Shown piece by piece: positions 11,372 to 22,722 of a DNA stretch of 64,000 bases. Position numbers and translations under genes: made by a program. The stretch's first letter is position 1. Each line of letters begins with the position of its first letter. Below the pieces are notes generated by a model. The model saw nothing but the letters and a program-made list of their open reading frames with translations. It was not told where the DNA came from and did no database searches. The stretch is taken from contig OY725494.1 of assembly GCA_963281255.1 (NCBI GenBank), positions 1,129,934-1,193,933 of the forward strand, written 5' to 3'. Origin of the DNA: Aphrocallistes beatrix. Taxonomy: Eukaryota; Porifera; Hexactinellida; Sceptrulophora; Aphrocallistidae.

Positions 11372-11400
11372 TATATCCTTACTATTAAAACTCGATTAAT
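11372..11400 (+). mobile_element. Helitron 5' end only
   Basis: TCCTTACTATTAAAAC followed by TCGATTAATG and a TA run, with the Tc1-like MITE starting in the run. The rest of the Helitron is cut off, though a 3' end on the opposite strand occurs at 11897-11965. Confidence 0.5.
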
Positions 11401-11411
11401 GTATATATATA

Positions 11412-11884
11412 CACTAAGCGGCCAAAAATATTTCAACACTTGATTCTTTCGCATACAAATAATACTAATTCGGATTATTTCATGAAGGGCAATCCATTCA
11501 AATTCAAAAAGATACTAAAAATCTGATTTCAGATTCGAAATCTACACATTCGAATTAGTCATAGTTGAACATAACTAATAAATTATCCAACTCAATGAAC
11601 AATCTTATCAGCCTGAGCCACCATGGGTAATGCATTGCCATCATGTATAGTGGTCAAATGGGTGTATGTGGCATAAGGTGGCACTGATTGATAATTACAA
11701 AAAGTTATGAATGAATGATTAATTAGAAAAATTAACCTGTGACTAATTTGAATGCGTATTATTCGAATCTGGAATCCGATTAGCTGTATCCCATACCGTT
11801 TAGAAGTAACCCTCTTCATGAATAGACCCATTTTAGTATTATTGTATGGGAAAGAATCAAGTGTTTACTTTTATCCGCTTAGTG
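11412..11884. mobile_element. Tc1/mariner-like MITE, 473 bp
   Basis: Ends CACTAAGCGGCCAAAAATAT and, inverted, CACTAAGCGGATAAAAGTA; the arms share CTTGATTCTTTC. This matches the general form of Tc1 inverted repeats (CACT..GCGGCCAAAAATAT). It lies within TA runs. Small open frames on either strand here are not genes. Confidence 0.75.
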
Positions 11885-11892
11885 AATATATA

Positions 11893-11965
11893 TATATAAG
11901 CGCGCTTCGCTTGCTAGCGCTGCGCGGCTTGCGAACACTGCGTATCCGCAGAGTTACTCAGTGGG
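11893..11965 (-). mobile_element. Helitron 3' end fragment
   Basis: AAGCGCGCTTCGCTTGCTAG plus the GCGGCTTGCGAACACTG hairpin region; body absent. Confidence 0.5.
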
Positions 11966-12655
11966 CACTTGGGGATATTAGAGAAACAATACGTCGCTTT
12001 CTTGTTCTCTATGCTGAATTGCCATTTGTATGCAGTTGAATTAATGAAATCAGAACTGTAGCAAAAAAATTAGGTTCGTGATAAATATATGTAGAATTTA
12101 TTTCGTATTAAGTCAACTAATCCTGAACGTAAGGTCAATTGGAATTCACAAAGTTCACATTACTTAAAATTAATATACTTGAATAATCAACCAATTTCAG
12201 TTCATGTCGTTAACAACAATTAAATTGTGTTATAAGTATAATCAATCAATTCGATCATAAAATAACTTTTAACAATCAAATGATAGACTCAAAATAGCTG
12301 TATTCAATCATTTATATGAAATAGAATCGTGTGAATCGCATTATAAAAGTCTGATAATTGATTGGATCTCACATGAACCAATGAATTTCAATCACAAATA
12401 ATCCTTTTGATTGTAAGCATAAGTTACTAGTATTTGATCCTAATGTATTTTCATTATAAAATAATTGAATAAGATTGGTCAGCACATTTTGTCACCTATC
12501 TCGGCGAGATGTGAACATTTCGCTTAGATCTTCAAACTCCCTTCCAGTTTCGATTATTCCATACCTGTGTGCCAAATTTCACATTTCTAGCACCTCCTAG
12601 TTCTTCAATCAATTCGAACAAAAAAACAACAACAAAAATAACATTGAGTGTTAAT
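11966..12655. other. No recognisable gene or repeat boundary
   Basis: AT-rich sequence. The piece 12590-12615 (cttcaatcaattcgaacaaa) resembles text in the hAT element at about 13975 and may be a remnant of it. Confidence 0.3.
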
Positions 12656-12980
12656 ATATAAGATATATATATATACTATATCTATATCTGTAACGAATTG
12701 ATTGAAGAAACTGCTAGGCACAGGGAGCAGATTTTTGGCATGTGGAAGTCTTTTGGCAATGGCTCCACTAGGTTCTGAGCTCAGACGAAAATTTCGACTA
12801 ATCATGGAATTATGACGTCATTGTCACCTTTGTATAATTTGAAATTTGGTTTTCGACTATAACTCAGCCATTTTATGTGTTAGAAGGCTGAAATTTTAAT
12901 AGAACAAGCGCGCTTCGCTTGATTGCGCTGTGCGGCTGGCGGATACTTTGTGTCCGCCTGAGGAGCCTGTGGTCACCATT

Positions 12981-14118
12981 CAGTGGCGTAGGTAGGGGGG
13001 GGCGGACAGCCCCGGGCGGCGCTTAATAGGGGGCGGCACTTGACCTTGTGTTTCATAAAATATATATTGGTAAACTCAGAATTTTAACAAGGTATTTTGA
13101 ATTTGAACATGCTTTTTCCAGCTAATACGAGTATGAATAGTATTTTAAATTAATTTCAAATATGAAATTCTAATGGTTTTGTCTATTCACAATTAAAAAT
13201 ACAAATGGGAAAAAAATACACCACAAATTAAGTTAACAAGCACGCTTCGTTTGCTTGCGCTGCGCGGCTTGCGGACACTGTGTGTCCGCAGAGTCGCCCT
13301 GCGGGCGCCTGGATTTACTCAATCTAACATATTTTGGGAATTCTTTTCCTTTATATAAATATTGTAAACAAAAGTCAACGAATAATTTCCATATGGATCC
13401 GAAAATATAATATTCTAAATCTACAGCACTAAAAACCCCATGTCAACCGTTGGAAGCTAGTTTCTAGCTTATTTTTGTAATTTGTTTACCTTATGTATCT
13501 ATTATAAACAAAAGTAAACAAATTGAACATCAAATTTACTCGAAAACATTATATTCGAAATCTACACCCCTAAAAACCCCATGTCACTCTTTGGAAGCAA
13601 GTCTCTAGTATTATTTTCAAAATTCATCAAATGGTGTGAAAATATGTATATAAAGGTGTGAAAATATGCACATAATCTTTTTTTACTGCCATACATTATA
13701 ATACATTTAAGATATCAAACATAAATTGTGGCTTTGAAGTATTAATAACAATGACGATCTATTATCATTGTTATTAATACTTCAAAAATTTCATACTTGT
13801 ACAATGATTTCTATTGTGATAGTGTAGTCATTTTTTTGTATAGAAAAGGTGTGGAAATTTGTTTTCCATTTTTTTGCAGAGATGTGAAAAATTCGCTTAG
13901 ATCATAGAATTTAATCGTAGTCATATCATTTGACACATACATGCCAATTTTCACACCTCTATGACTTCCCAATTCTTCAATCAATTCGGACAAACACAAA
14001 AAAAATCCTAGTATTTTAATATATAAGATACACTTGCCAAGTTGAGGTAGAAATATGTGTTGAGGGGCGGCATGAAATACATCCGCCCCGGGCGACATAG
14101 GTGTAAGCTACGCCTCTG
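12981..14118. mobile_element. hAT element, 1138 bp, with 8-bp duplication TCACCATT
   Basis: Ends CAGTGGCGTAGGTAGG and, inverted, CAGAGGCGTAGCTTAC. TCACCATT stands on both sides (12973-12980 and 14119-14126), and deleting the element with one copy restores the Helitron body. It has no transposase frame. Inside is a small Helitron 3' end (13238-13315) and a hairpin at 13720-13790. G+C-rich end regions carry 'gggcggc' blocks. Confidence 0.85.
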
Positions 14119-14538
14119 TCACCATTGATTAATTATGAGGGAAATGACATCTCTAAATACGTCTGTCCTACTCTTATAATCGATATCACACAAAAAAATC
14201 ACAAAATTTATCAATTTTTAACATTTTGATGAGTAATGATGACGTCATAACAAAGTGATGTGTCATCATTTTGTGATAATAGTTGCATCATATGTGAGGT
14301 ATGCTAGTATACAGATTCTATTAAAATTTCAGCCTTATATCTCCTATTATGACTGAGTTATGCTCGAATAACTGTATTGCTTAACTTTGAAATGTGACAA
14401 TGATGTCATAATTCCATGATGAGTCGACATTTTCGTCTGAGCTCAGAACTTATTGGAGCCATAGCCAAAAGACTCCCACATGCCAAAAATCAGCTTTCTG
14501 TGACTGGGAGTTTCTTCAATCAATTCGTTACAGATATA

Positions 14539-14723
14539 CAGTCGACTCCGCTTAATAGGGCCACATCGGTCAGAGGACATTTTGCCCCGATTAAGCGGAG
14601 GACCCTATTAATCGAAAATATTTTGTATTAGCTTCTATGTGTGAGAGCTATTCCGGTCCTGCCAAAAGTGCCCCGAATAAGCGGCTGACCCGATTAAACA
14701 GTGGCCCTATTAAGCGGAGTCGA

Positions 14724-14726
<3 letters not shown>
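14539..14726. mobile_element. pogo/Tigger-like MITE, 188 bp, second copy
   Basis: Same family as 5786-5973, in the opposite orientation (CAGTCGACTCCGCTTAAT ends, TA flanks), and again in the TA run of a Helitron. Confidence 0.8.
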
Positions 14727-14762
<36 letters not shown>

Positions 14763-14935
14763 AATAAACAAATAAATATACATTAATCGAGTTTTAATAG
14801 CAAGGATGTGTATATTAATATACATCCCATATGATGATAAATCACTCTGTTATGACGTCATCATCACGCATCAAAAATTTTCAAAATTAACAATTTTTGT
14901 GATCGTGTAATATCGATTATAACAGTAGGACAGAC

Positions 14936-16004
14936 CATGGCCTACTCTAATAATGCCTCACAGTAGACTGAAAATTATAGACTAGGGATGAAGTAGTATC
15001 CGAATGGATAAATACATGATTAGCCTAAAACCGTTAACCATGCAGAATAGGTATTAAGAATGTATTACCAGCATATATATAAACATGGTATCAAAGTACA
15101 TATATCCGGTGGAAAAATTTCGATTAGTCATCACATCATTGCGAAACAGGTCATTCTAAGGACAATTTTAGTGATTTTCTAAGCTGTTTTAACCCTATTT
15201 CAAAATGGTATTAAGGTGTGATTTTTGTGTCGAACCAAGATTAGTACGAGTTGATTTGAAAAATTTCGAATTTTTCAATCGAAAGTTTTTGCATTCCTGC
15301 GTTGCTATGGTAAATCATTTTGGTCAGTTTGGGCCATTTCGTGCAAACTGTAGTAACTAGATTTTCAAATTTGATCGTGTTTGATAGGTAATGGATTACT
15401 TCCTATTAGGTGATAATAAAACTTGAACTTCTAAATTCAACGAGTTTTGGGTTATGGGTTGATTTTAAGAATGTGACCAAAACAATAAATTGTCGCATAA
15501 CTCTATAGTCTGTGAATTTAGAAGTTTAAATTGTATTATTACCTAATAGGAAGTAGCCATTTGCCTATCAAATACGATCAAATTTGAAGATCTAGTTCTT
15601 ACAGTTTGCAGGATATGGCTCAAACTGATAAAAATACTTTACCATAGCAACGTAGGAATGCAACAACATTTCATTTAGAAATTCTAAATATTTCAAATCA
15701 ACTCGTACTAATCTTGGTTCTAAACAAAATTTCTACTTTAATAACATTTAGAAGTGGCTTAAAACAGCTTAGAAAATTGCCAAAATCGTGCTTTAAATGA
15801 CCTGTTGTGCAATGATTTGATGACTAAGCGAAATTTTGACAACGGATATATGTTATTTGATGCCATGTTTATATATGCTGGTAAATACATTCTTAATGCC
15901 TATCCTACATGGTTAACGATTTTAGGCTAATCGTGTATTAATCCATTCGGCTATTACCGCATCCTTGGTTGTTCAACTGTGAGGCATTATTAGAGTAGGC
16001 TATG
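14936..16004. mobile_element. P-like foldback element, 1069 bp, arms about 500 bp
   Basis: Left end CATGGCCTACTCTAATAATG and inverted right end CATAGCCTACTCTAATAATG match the ends of the THAP transposons at 23937 and 37753. The two arms are inverted copies over nearly the whole length, meeting near 15470. Flanks GACAGAC (14929-14935) and GATATAC (16005-16011) look like a decayed 7-bp duplication, and removing the element restores Helitron text. No gene, so it is likely moved in trans by THAP transposase. Confidence 0.8.
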
Positions 16005-16054
16005 GATATACGTATTTAGGGATGTTATCACTCTTATAATTAATCAATGTGACT

Positions 16055-16965
16055 CTCCAGTTGGTGGTTTTTGCTCGTTATATGAGTGGTGCAGTGATTG
16101 AGGAAGAGTTTCTGAACGTAGTCTCAACCTTCATTGGGAGATGAATCTCAACTGGAAAAATTAGCTGGGGTGTGTTCAGATGGAAATCCAGCCATGTTAG
16201 CTAGCCGATCTGGTTTTATCTCGCTTGTTAAACACAAGAATCCGAATGCGCTAGGAACCCACTGTTTCATCCATCGCGAGGCACTGGCCTCTAAAACAAT
16301 GCCTAGTCAACTATATCAAAAGCGGAGCGTCCAATACTCGCTTGTTTCGCCAAATTTGTGAAGGAATGGATGCTACACATCAATATCTCTTATTCTATAA
16401 GCAGATACGGTAGTTATCAAAGGGCAACATGTTGGCTAGGGTATTTGAACTTAAGGAAGAGGTGGACACCTTTCTCCTATCTGAATTTAACAAACCAGAG
16501 TTTGTCTCTCACTTGGCATACCTTACAGTTATCTTGGAAGCTCTAAATGAGCTTTTAATGGAAAACTTCAGGGCCGAGATACCAACATTATCAGTCATAC
16601 AGATAACATTAATGGCTTCATTTCCAAAATTAAACTCTGGAGTAGAAAGATCATAGCTGTCAATACATGAACTTTTCATCGATTGACAATTGTACTCTGT
16701 AATGAGCCCTTTTCTGCAGAACTTCAGAGACATAATGGAGCACCTTGACTGCCTGAGAAAGGAAATTACAAAATATTTTCCTGGGATTAACACAGATGAT
16801 GCATTAATTGCTTTGACAAGAAATCCATTCATGTTGTGTAGAGACGATTCCGGAGGATATCCAGAGTTCTTAAAACTTGTTCATGATTCATTTGCCAAGG
16901 ATGAGTTCCCAATACTCAGTCTCTCTGAATTCTGGCCCAAACGAATTTGGTTTATCCAATCGTCA
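16055..16965 (+). pseudogene. hAT (Buster/ZBED5-SCAND3-type) transposase relic
   Basis: Fragments in three frames read as one transposase: QLVVFARYMSG...EEEFL, then LEKLAGVCSDGNPAMLASRS and GTHCFIHREALASK, then MLARVFELKEEVDTFL and LDCLRKEITKYFPG. The SDGNPAM and HCFIHREAL blocks hold conserved hAT catalytic-domain residues found in ZBED5- and SCAND3-like proteins. At least four frameshifts separate them (near 16135, 16315, 16655 and 16730). The BED finger and the C-terminal dimerisation region are missing. It is flanked on the left by the Helitron H6 break. Confidence 0.8.
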
Positions 16966-17077
16966 GTGAGCGAGCTCTTAAATTATTGTCCCTTTCTCAT
17001 CAACTTATCTATCGTAATATTTTCGAGTTCTCTCATAGACTTATATCCAGACTTTCTATTAATAACTCGAACGCTTC

Positions 17078-17285
17078 TTATAGCGTTTCATTTTTTGCGG
17101 CTTCTACAGCGATAGCTCGTTCTGCTTTTCGTGTCGCCTTGTAGGCTGGTAGCGTCTTGATGGTAGCCGCAATTCCCTCTGGAATGACCAAGTAGGTGCT
17201 GACGGCAGCCTTAAACAGCATCTCGTACTCTTCGATTAGGCTTTCCCCAATGTGAGGTATCGAAATTTTGGACAAGACTAAATAT
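17078..17285 (-). other. Possible coding exon of unknown origin
   Basis: A 65-codon open stretch on the minus strand, visibly richer in G+C than its surroundings, preceded by a fair acceptor (aatatttag at about 17286). The predicted peptide (ISIPHIGESLIEEYEML...AERAIAVEAAKNETL) has a protein-like Ala/Glu composition but no domain I recognise. It may be captured host sequence or chance. Confidence 0.25.
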
Positions 17286-17664
17286 TAATTTTGTTAGGAG
17301 AACGACGTGTGGCGTATCAACAGGCATATAATAAACTGGAGTTTAATCGTAAGTGGCACAATATGTGTACAATAAGAACTAATATTTAAGTCATGATCCA
17401 GCAAATTGATATCGCTGATAACTAGTACTTAGTCAAAGTTAATCACGATTTTAGTGGGTTCCTAAGAACGCATTATCCGAACACTTGAGTGTATTCCCAC
17501 TTCGGTGTATTATTCCTTTGACCCCTTTGACTCATTCTTACTTCAGTTTATTCTTATATTGGCCTATTCTTACTATCGGTATTCTTAAGTCGGTTTATTT
17601 TACAATCGGTTTCAAATTTATTTATTAATTTTACGCTGCTAGGAATACAATTCATGGTTACAAG

Positions 17665-18624
17665 CAAGGTTGAAATTGATTGAACCGAATATCAGTATTC
17701 ATGAATAGTCCCTGAACCGAATACGAATACAGATAATATTCGGGAATCTAACCGAATACGAATACTGATAATATTCGGTACTCTAATCGAATACAAATAC
17801 TGTTATTATTCGGGTACTCCATAAATTCTAATACTGCGCAGCTGAAATAAATAGTCTTTAATAGAGGATTGTGAATTGTTATAGTACTGTATATGTTGAC
17901 CTATTTGACAGGGACTGGATATGATAGGAAATCAGTTAGAAAATATATTATAATCAAGGTTGAAACCGATTGAACCGGATATAAATATTCATGAATATTC
18001 CCTAACCGAATACGAATACTGATATTCGATCACTCTAACCGAATACGAATACTGATATTCGGTCACTCTAACCGAACGCGAATACTGATATTCGTTCCCA
18101 ACTAGTGAACGACCGAAACCAGTATTTTACCGAAACCGAATTTCGGTATTTCGGCCACAATTTGCAAGACAATATATACTATTTTATATTTAATCAAGGT
18201 GCATAAACATAACTAATCACTAATTCATTAAGTACGTGTATGTAGATATATTGTGTAACTAGATTATATGATAGAAAGTATCATGTTTGCACGATGACAC
18301 TGCATATGTTAATACAATGCCATTGTACAAACATGAGTTCCTCATAGAAATGCAGCATATGTATATGGTTATCCAATTAAAGGCTATGTAGATTGTGTGT
18401 AGATTATATATTTATCACTCTTAGTAGTTATTCTTTCATTACTCAGAAATTCTGAGTCAGAATTTAATCATGATTTCGGTGAAGTCACCGATACCGAAAT
18501 TCGGCCGAAACCGAAATTTCGGCCGAAATCAATTTCGGTCGTTCACTATTCCCAACCGAATATAAACTATTTGCCAAAAAGTATTTGGTCTAACTGATTA
18601 TTGAACTATTCGGTTGCAACCTTG
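17665..18624. mobile_element. hAT element, 960 bp, duplication GTTACAAG
   Basis: Ends CAAGGTTG and CAACCTTG, flanked by perfect GTTACAAG (17657-17664, 18625-18632). The interior is a chain of degenerate 'accgaatacgaatactgata' units. Another hAT element sits inside at 18103-18548. Confidence 0.85.
18103..18548. mobile_element. hAT MITE, 446 bp, duplication TTCCCAAC, nested
   Basis: Inverted ends TAGTGAACGACCGAAA; the 8-bp flanks TTCCCAAC (18095-18102, 18549-18556) are identical. Subterminal 'gaaaccgaaatttcgg' blocks repeat on both sides. It was inserted into the older hAT element around it. Confidence 0.85.
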
Positions 18625-18974
18625 GTTACAAGTTAACATGTTGCAGTTTATTACGTAGAAAGATTGTGCGTTCGCGAACACAGAACGAAAGCACATCCTA
18701 CAACACACAATGTTTTCTAATACATTGAAAGGTCTATCTTAAACCTTATGAATTAAAATAGAGAATAATTTCAATTTGAACCTGAACTGAATCTAGACCC
18801 AGGGGTATAACTACTATGAGGCAGACGAGACAATTGCCTCCTCGCTAATTCTGATAGTCGTCTCCAGGACAAGAAAGAGATCTAACCTTTGAAATATCAA
18901 GTTTTCTCCCACGATGGATTCCAACTATTGATAGATAGTTTTTGGGTAAATAGACTACATGCATTATCGTAGAT

Positions 18975-19063
18975 CAGGGCTGTCCAACTATATTTACTTC
19001 GGGCCGCAACTGCTTCATACCATTTACAAAGCAAGGCAGCGGGCCGCCAGTTGGACAGCGCTG
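18975..19063. mobile_element. hAT MITE, 89 bp, duplication TCGTAGAT
   Basis: Ends CAGGGCTGTCCAACT and AGTTGGACAGCGCTG, with perfect 8-bp flanks TCGTAGAT (18967-18974, 19064-19071). One of the smallest elements here. Confidence 0.9.
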
Positions 19064-19071
19064 TCGTAGAT

Positions 19072-20365
19072 GATAATGCGGGGTGAACATCGAATTGAGC
19101 AGAAGGTTTACAATACCCACAGTAGGTTATGCATGCCTTAAATAGTGAATCCATAAAAGAATTGTTGGCAATCATCATGATCATTCCCGGTGATAAAGTT
19201 TGATAGCTTGGAAAATTATTTTTGCAAAATATTATTTATTTAATACATTATTATTTTATTCATAGATTAGTAACCTAAATATTATAATGGAAATAATACA
19301 GGGGTTCGTACAACTGTTTAGAATACTAATGAAAGGACATTTACTTGAAATTCGTTTTAAATGCATGTAAATAAAACGAAAAATAATTTGAAACTACTGA
19401 TTCAAAAGGTATTAATCTTTTTGATTCTATAGAAATATAAAATCTCCAGTCATTCCAGTTCTAATCTAGAAGTGGACATATGGTTGAGTTTAACGATAAT
19501 GGTACATTCCACTTATTTTCTTTTTCGGGTTTAAAGACAGTAGCAATGTTTCCAAAGTATACATTTTACGATAAATAGGATCAAACATATTTCTTGGACA
19601 AATTTTCTCTTGGATAACTTGACAATTATTATAAGTTCGCTCTGCTCTAAGATTGAACGGCACAATAATTACTGGCTAGTAATAACATTGTTTTCCTCAA
19701 TACATGATTGTATGTTGTCTGTGAGTTTCTTTAGTCATTTGAATGAAGTAACCGTCTATAGCCATTATTAGAGTCTATTTCGCAAATATTTTAATCTTTC
19801 CCTTTGTACCGCTATAGGAACAATGAATAAGCGAGTTGACTGAGGAACAGAAGGTATATGTTGATTTTTGTCAAATTTTAAGTTATGGGAGGCGTTTATT
19901 AACCGTTCATAAAGTAATTCCATCAAATATGAGTAGGTACATTCGGACGATTTTCGCATATTGAACGTGTTAAAATTCGGGGGGATTTATATTCACTAAG
20001 CGGATGCATATATTCTATGTGTGGTGAAATATGTAATAGCGTTTTTCTCCAGCTTCCCCAGTATGACCAATTCTCGATCTTGTCTCTAAATAAATTATGA
20101 TTGATAAATGCCTTTTAAAGTTAAAATAATATTTTTAATATATTATAAATTTGTCAAAAGCTTTGAACATTTCCCAGTTTGGCATGTGAATGCACACATT
20201 CCTCTCAGTAAATAGAAATAAAAACATAAAAAGATACTATCCCAAGTAACTATTTTGGTTGAATCAGTTTCTTAATGGGGGTATTCTTGCTTCCCCTTGA
20301 GCAGAATTACTGGCATAAGTTCTTACCTTAAAATGAGTTAATGCATATTTAACACCATATTAAAT
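19072..20365. other. Intronic sequence without recognisable features
   Basis: AT-rich, no convincing open frame, tandem repeat or paired ends. Short open frames here have no protein-like pattern. Confidence 0.4.
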
Positions 20366-20368
20366 GTA

Positions 20369-21697
20369 CTTTTTTTTCGGAAATTATTGGCAGTAAATAT
20401 TATTTCATTATCCTTCACATATATTCTTAACTCACCATATATAAGTTGTATCAGTTATAAAAACTTGAAGTATACACTCCACTTTTTAAAAAACCATAGG
20501 CGTAGCATTATTTGATGCTAAACCTATTCTAAAAAATTCTGACAATCAAATTTTATACGTATTATTTTTGCTCACACTTTTTGACCCATCTTTTTCAATT
20601 TCGAAAAGAATAGAATCAAGATAAAGGGACTCTTTGAAGCTGGGATAACAAATGCGACTGAAATATCGAGACGCCTCGAGATACCTGAGCGGACATTCTA
20701 TCGTGTTTTGAAGTCAATTTCTGACAAAAAGAGATTGACTCATAAGAAAGGAGCAGGTCGACCACCTAAATTGCACAAAGCCGATCGGAACCGGATTATG
20801 GAACTAGTTCAACACAATCCAAGGATCACCCTGAATGAATGCCGAGCAAAATTGAGTACTCCAGTTGCCAAAAGTACACTATCGGAGGAAATAAAGAGGA
20901 GAAGCCTACAATATCGCCAGGAAGTCAGAATTCCCGCCTTGTCACCTCTCCATATTGGGAAGCGAATGGAATGGTGTAGGAAAATCAGGGGTCAGGACTG
21001 GTCTAATGTGTTCTTTACTGATGAATGCTCTATTTGGATGAATACTGGCAAGATCTATGTATGGACAAAGAAAGGACAGCCCATCAATCTGCCAACTTTC
21101 AAACATCCATCGAAGCTTCATATTTGGGGTGGGATTTCGGTAATGGGTAAAACGAACCTCAAAATTTTCACCGAAAACTTCAACCAGGAACGATATAAAA
21201 CCGTTTTAAATGAGTGTCTTATACATGAAGCTAATGCCTTATATGGAAATCAATGGGTATTGCAAGAGGATAACAGTCTTATCCACACTGGAAAGGCGGC
21301 AAGGGCTTGGAAATAGGAATTTGTCCCCCACCAGATCGACTGGCCGTCCAATAGCCCCGATCTCAACCCAATTGAGAATCCTTGGGCTGTAATGTAAAAA
21401 GACTCCTCAAAAAAAGATTCACCAACACAAATGAGTTGAAGGATGGTATTTTGGAGGTATGGGACACATTTGATCCAGACTTTTTACAGCCATTTTGTCT
21501 AAGCATGGACAAAAGAATTCGGTTATGTGTCAAAGGAAATGGGAAATAAATTATTAGCAATACTTTAGTTTCTCCATTATATTTTGCAAGAGGGAGCCCC
21601 GAGAATTGATAGTTTTCTTCAAAAAAGTGACCAATCTTAACATAGATGTTGAATTACACTTAATTGAATTTACTGCCAATAATTTCCGAACGCACTG
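20369..21697 (+). mobile_element. Tc1/mariner-type transposon, degenerate
   Basis: Inner inverted repeats TTCGGAAATTATTGGCAGTA at 20377 and 21671 bracket the transposase relic. The outermost bases differ (a T run on the left, CAGTGCG on the right), so the exact ends are uncertain; TA at 20367 is the likely left target. Confidence 0.7.
20610..21549 (+). pseudogene. Tc1-like DD34E transposase, inactivated
   Basis: The frame opens without an ATG (KGLFEAGITNATEISRRLEI, a helix-turn-helix), continues through GAGRPPKLHKADRN and a second HTH, then the catalytic domain: FTDECSIW (first Asp), QEDNSLIHTGK (second Asp), SPDLNPIENPW (Glu). There are 34 residues between the second Asp and the Glu. A TAG at 21314 and a stop plus one-base shift near 21393 break it. 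The true C-terminus follows in another frame (LLKKRFTNTNELKDGILEVW...) and ends at 21549. The second Asp block has drifted from the usual QQDNAPCH. Confidence 0.85.
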
Positions 21698-22344
21698 AAA
21701 GCGCATGTATACGCAGGATAATAACAATTTAAAACTTACCTAACAAATCCTTGAAGAGTATTTTGAGAAATAGTCATTAGTTCGCTGTATTCATATAGTA
21801 ATATATGACGAAATAGCGGTTGTAGCAAATCAGACGATTCATCATAGATTGCGAAACATCTACATTTACTGTTACAAGTCCAATTGAATACTAAATTAAA
21901 TAAGGAAATAAAACATAGAATACTGCAAGTATATAATAAATTAATTAGTAACAGTACCTTGATGGTCTGCAAATGAAATTACATCCTGTCAGTATAGATA
22001 ATGATTCCTTTTGCTGAACGTGCTTGTTTTAGTTCACGAAATGGATAAGCATTGACACAATTTATTTTTTAGGCTTAATATAGGGAATTAATGACCATAC
22101 TTCAGCTGATTATTATAGACATTGGAAAGATCAACATCAAGAAATATTGAAATAACGATACGATAAATTCATTCAAATTTATGTTCACTATAGTCTCCAC
22201 AATTAGGTATAGAGAGCGGGAACATTTCGAGAAATGGCGATTTAATTTTACAGGGCTTTATGCATGCTCTGCAATACCAAGAGTCTTCCTATCGGTTTTA
22301 ATAGTGATTATGTATGATAATATCTTATATATTAAAACGATAGT

Positions 22345-22620
22345 CCGTCGAATTGATTGAAGAAGTGGAAAATCCTAGATATAATGCCTGGGCTCTCAAT
22401 GATTAATTATAAGGGAGATAACATCTTTAAATTTGTGTATCTTACTGTTATAATCAATACCACTCGAAAAATAGATGATTGCAAGGGACAGGCTAATTTT
22501 TGGCAAGTGGGAGTCTTTTGGCTATGGCTCAACTAAATTCCGACCTCAGACGAAAATGTCGACTCATTATGGAATAATGACGCCATTGTAACCTTTCTTA
22601 GATGCAAGTGAGGATTCAAA
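22345..22620. mobile_element. Scrambled, degenerate Helitron remnants
   Basis: Pieces of the Helitron body in non-collinear order: GAATTGATTGAAGAAG, then 'gattaattataagggagata', then 'ggagtcttttggctatggct' to 'aatgacgccattg'. No ends. Confidence 0.5.
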
Positions 22621-22639
22621 AATTTCATTCAAAGAAATA

Positions 22640-22722
22640 TCAGCGACGAAACATCTGGCAACAAAACATCCAGGCGACGAAACATCCGGGACGGAACATC
22701 CAGCGACGAAACTTCTCCATTC
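22640..22722. repeat. Short degenerate tandem repeat, about 18 bp x 5
   Basis: Units around GCGACGAAACATCCGG repeat with variation immediately left of the THAP element. Confidence 0.6.

Larger units (their letters stand above)
12905..14810 (-). mobile_element. Helitron copy H5 nested in H6, carrying a hAT and a pogo-like insertion
   Basis: GC-rich 3' end at 12905 (CAAGCGCGCTTCGCTTG on plus), body interrupted at 12981-14118, resumed to CTGTAACGAATTG at 14529, then the TA run (with a MITE) and the inverted start, rc TCCTTGCTATTAAAAC at 14790-14810. The flanks join the two halves of H6. Confidence 0.7.
12660..16054 (+). mobile_element. Helitron copy H6, split by two large insertions
   Basis: Pieces 12660-12904, 14811-14935 and 16005-16054 line up in order with the Helitron body: CTGTAACGAATTGATTGAAG to 'attttaatagaa', then 'tatacatcccatatgatg' to 'cagtaggacagac', then 'gtatttagggatgttatc' to 'aatgtgac'. 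The first gap is Helitron H5, the second the foldback element. The 3' GC end is missing: the hAT transposase relic starts right after 'aatgtgac'. Confidence 0.65.

Noticed and set aside
11592..12039. Open frames on both strands across the Tc1-like MITE (79 and 95 codons)
   Set aside because: They overlap each other, lie inside a MITE with paired ends and run into a Helitron GC end; no domain pattern.
16509..16832. 107-codon minus-strand open frame
   Set aside because: Antisense to the hAT transposase relic, whose sense frames show conserved motifs.
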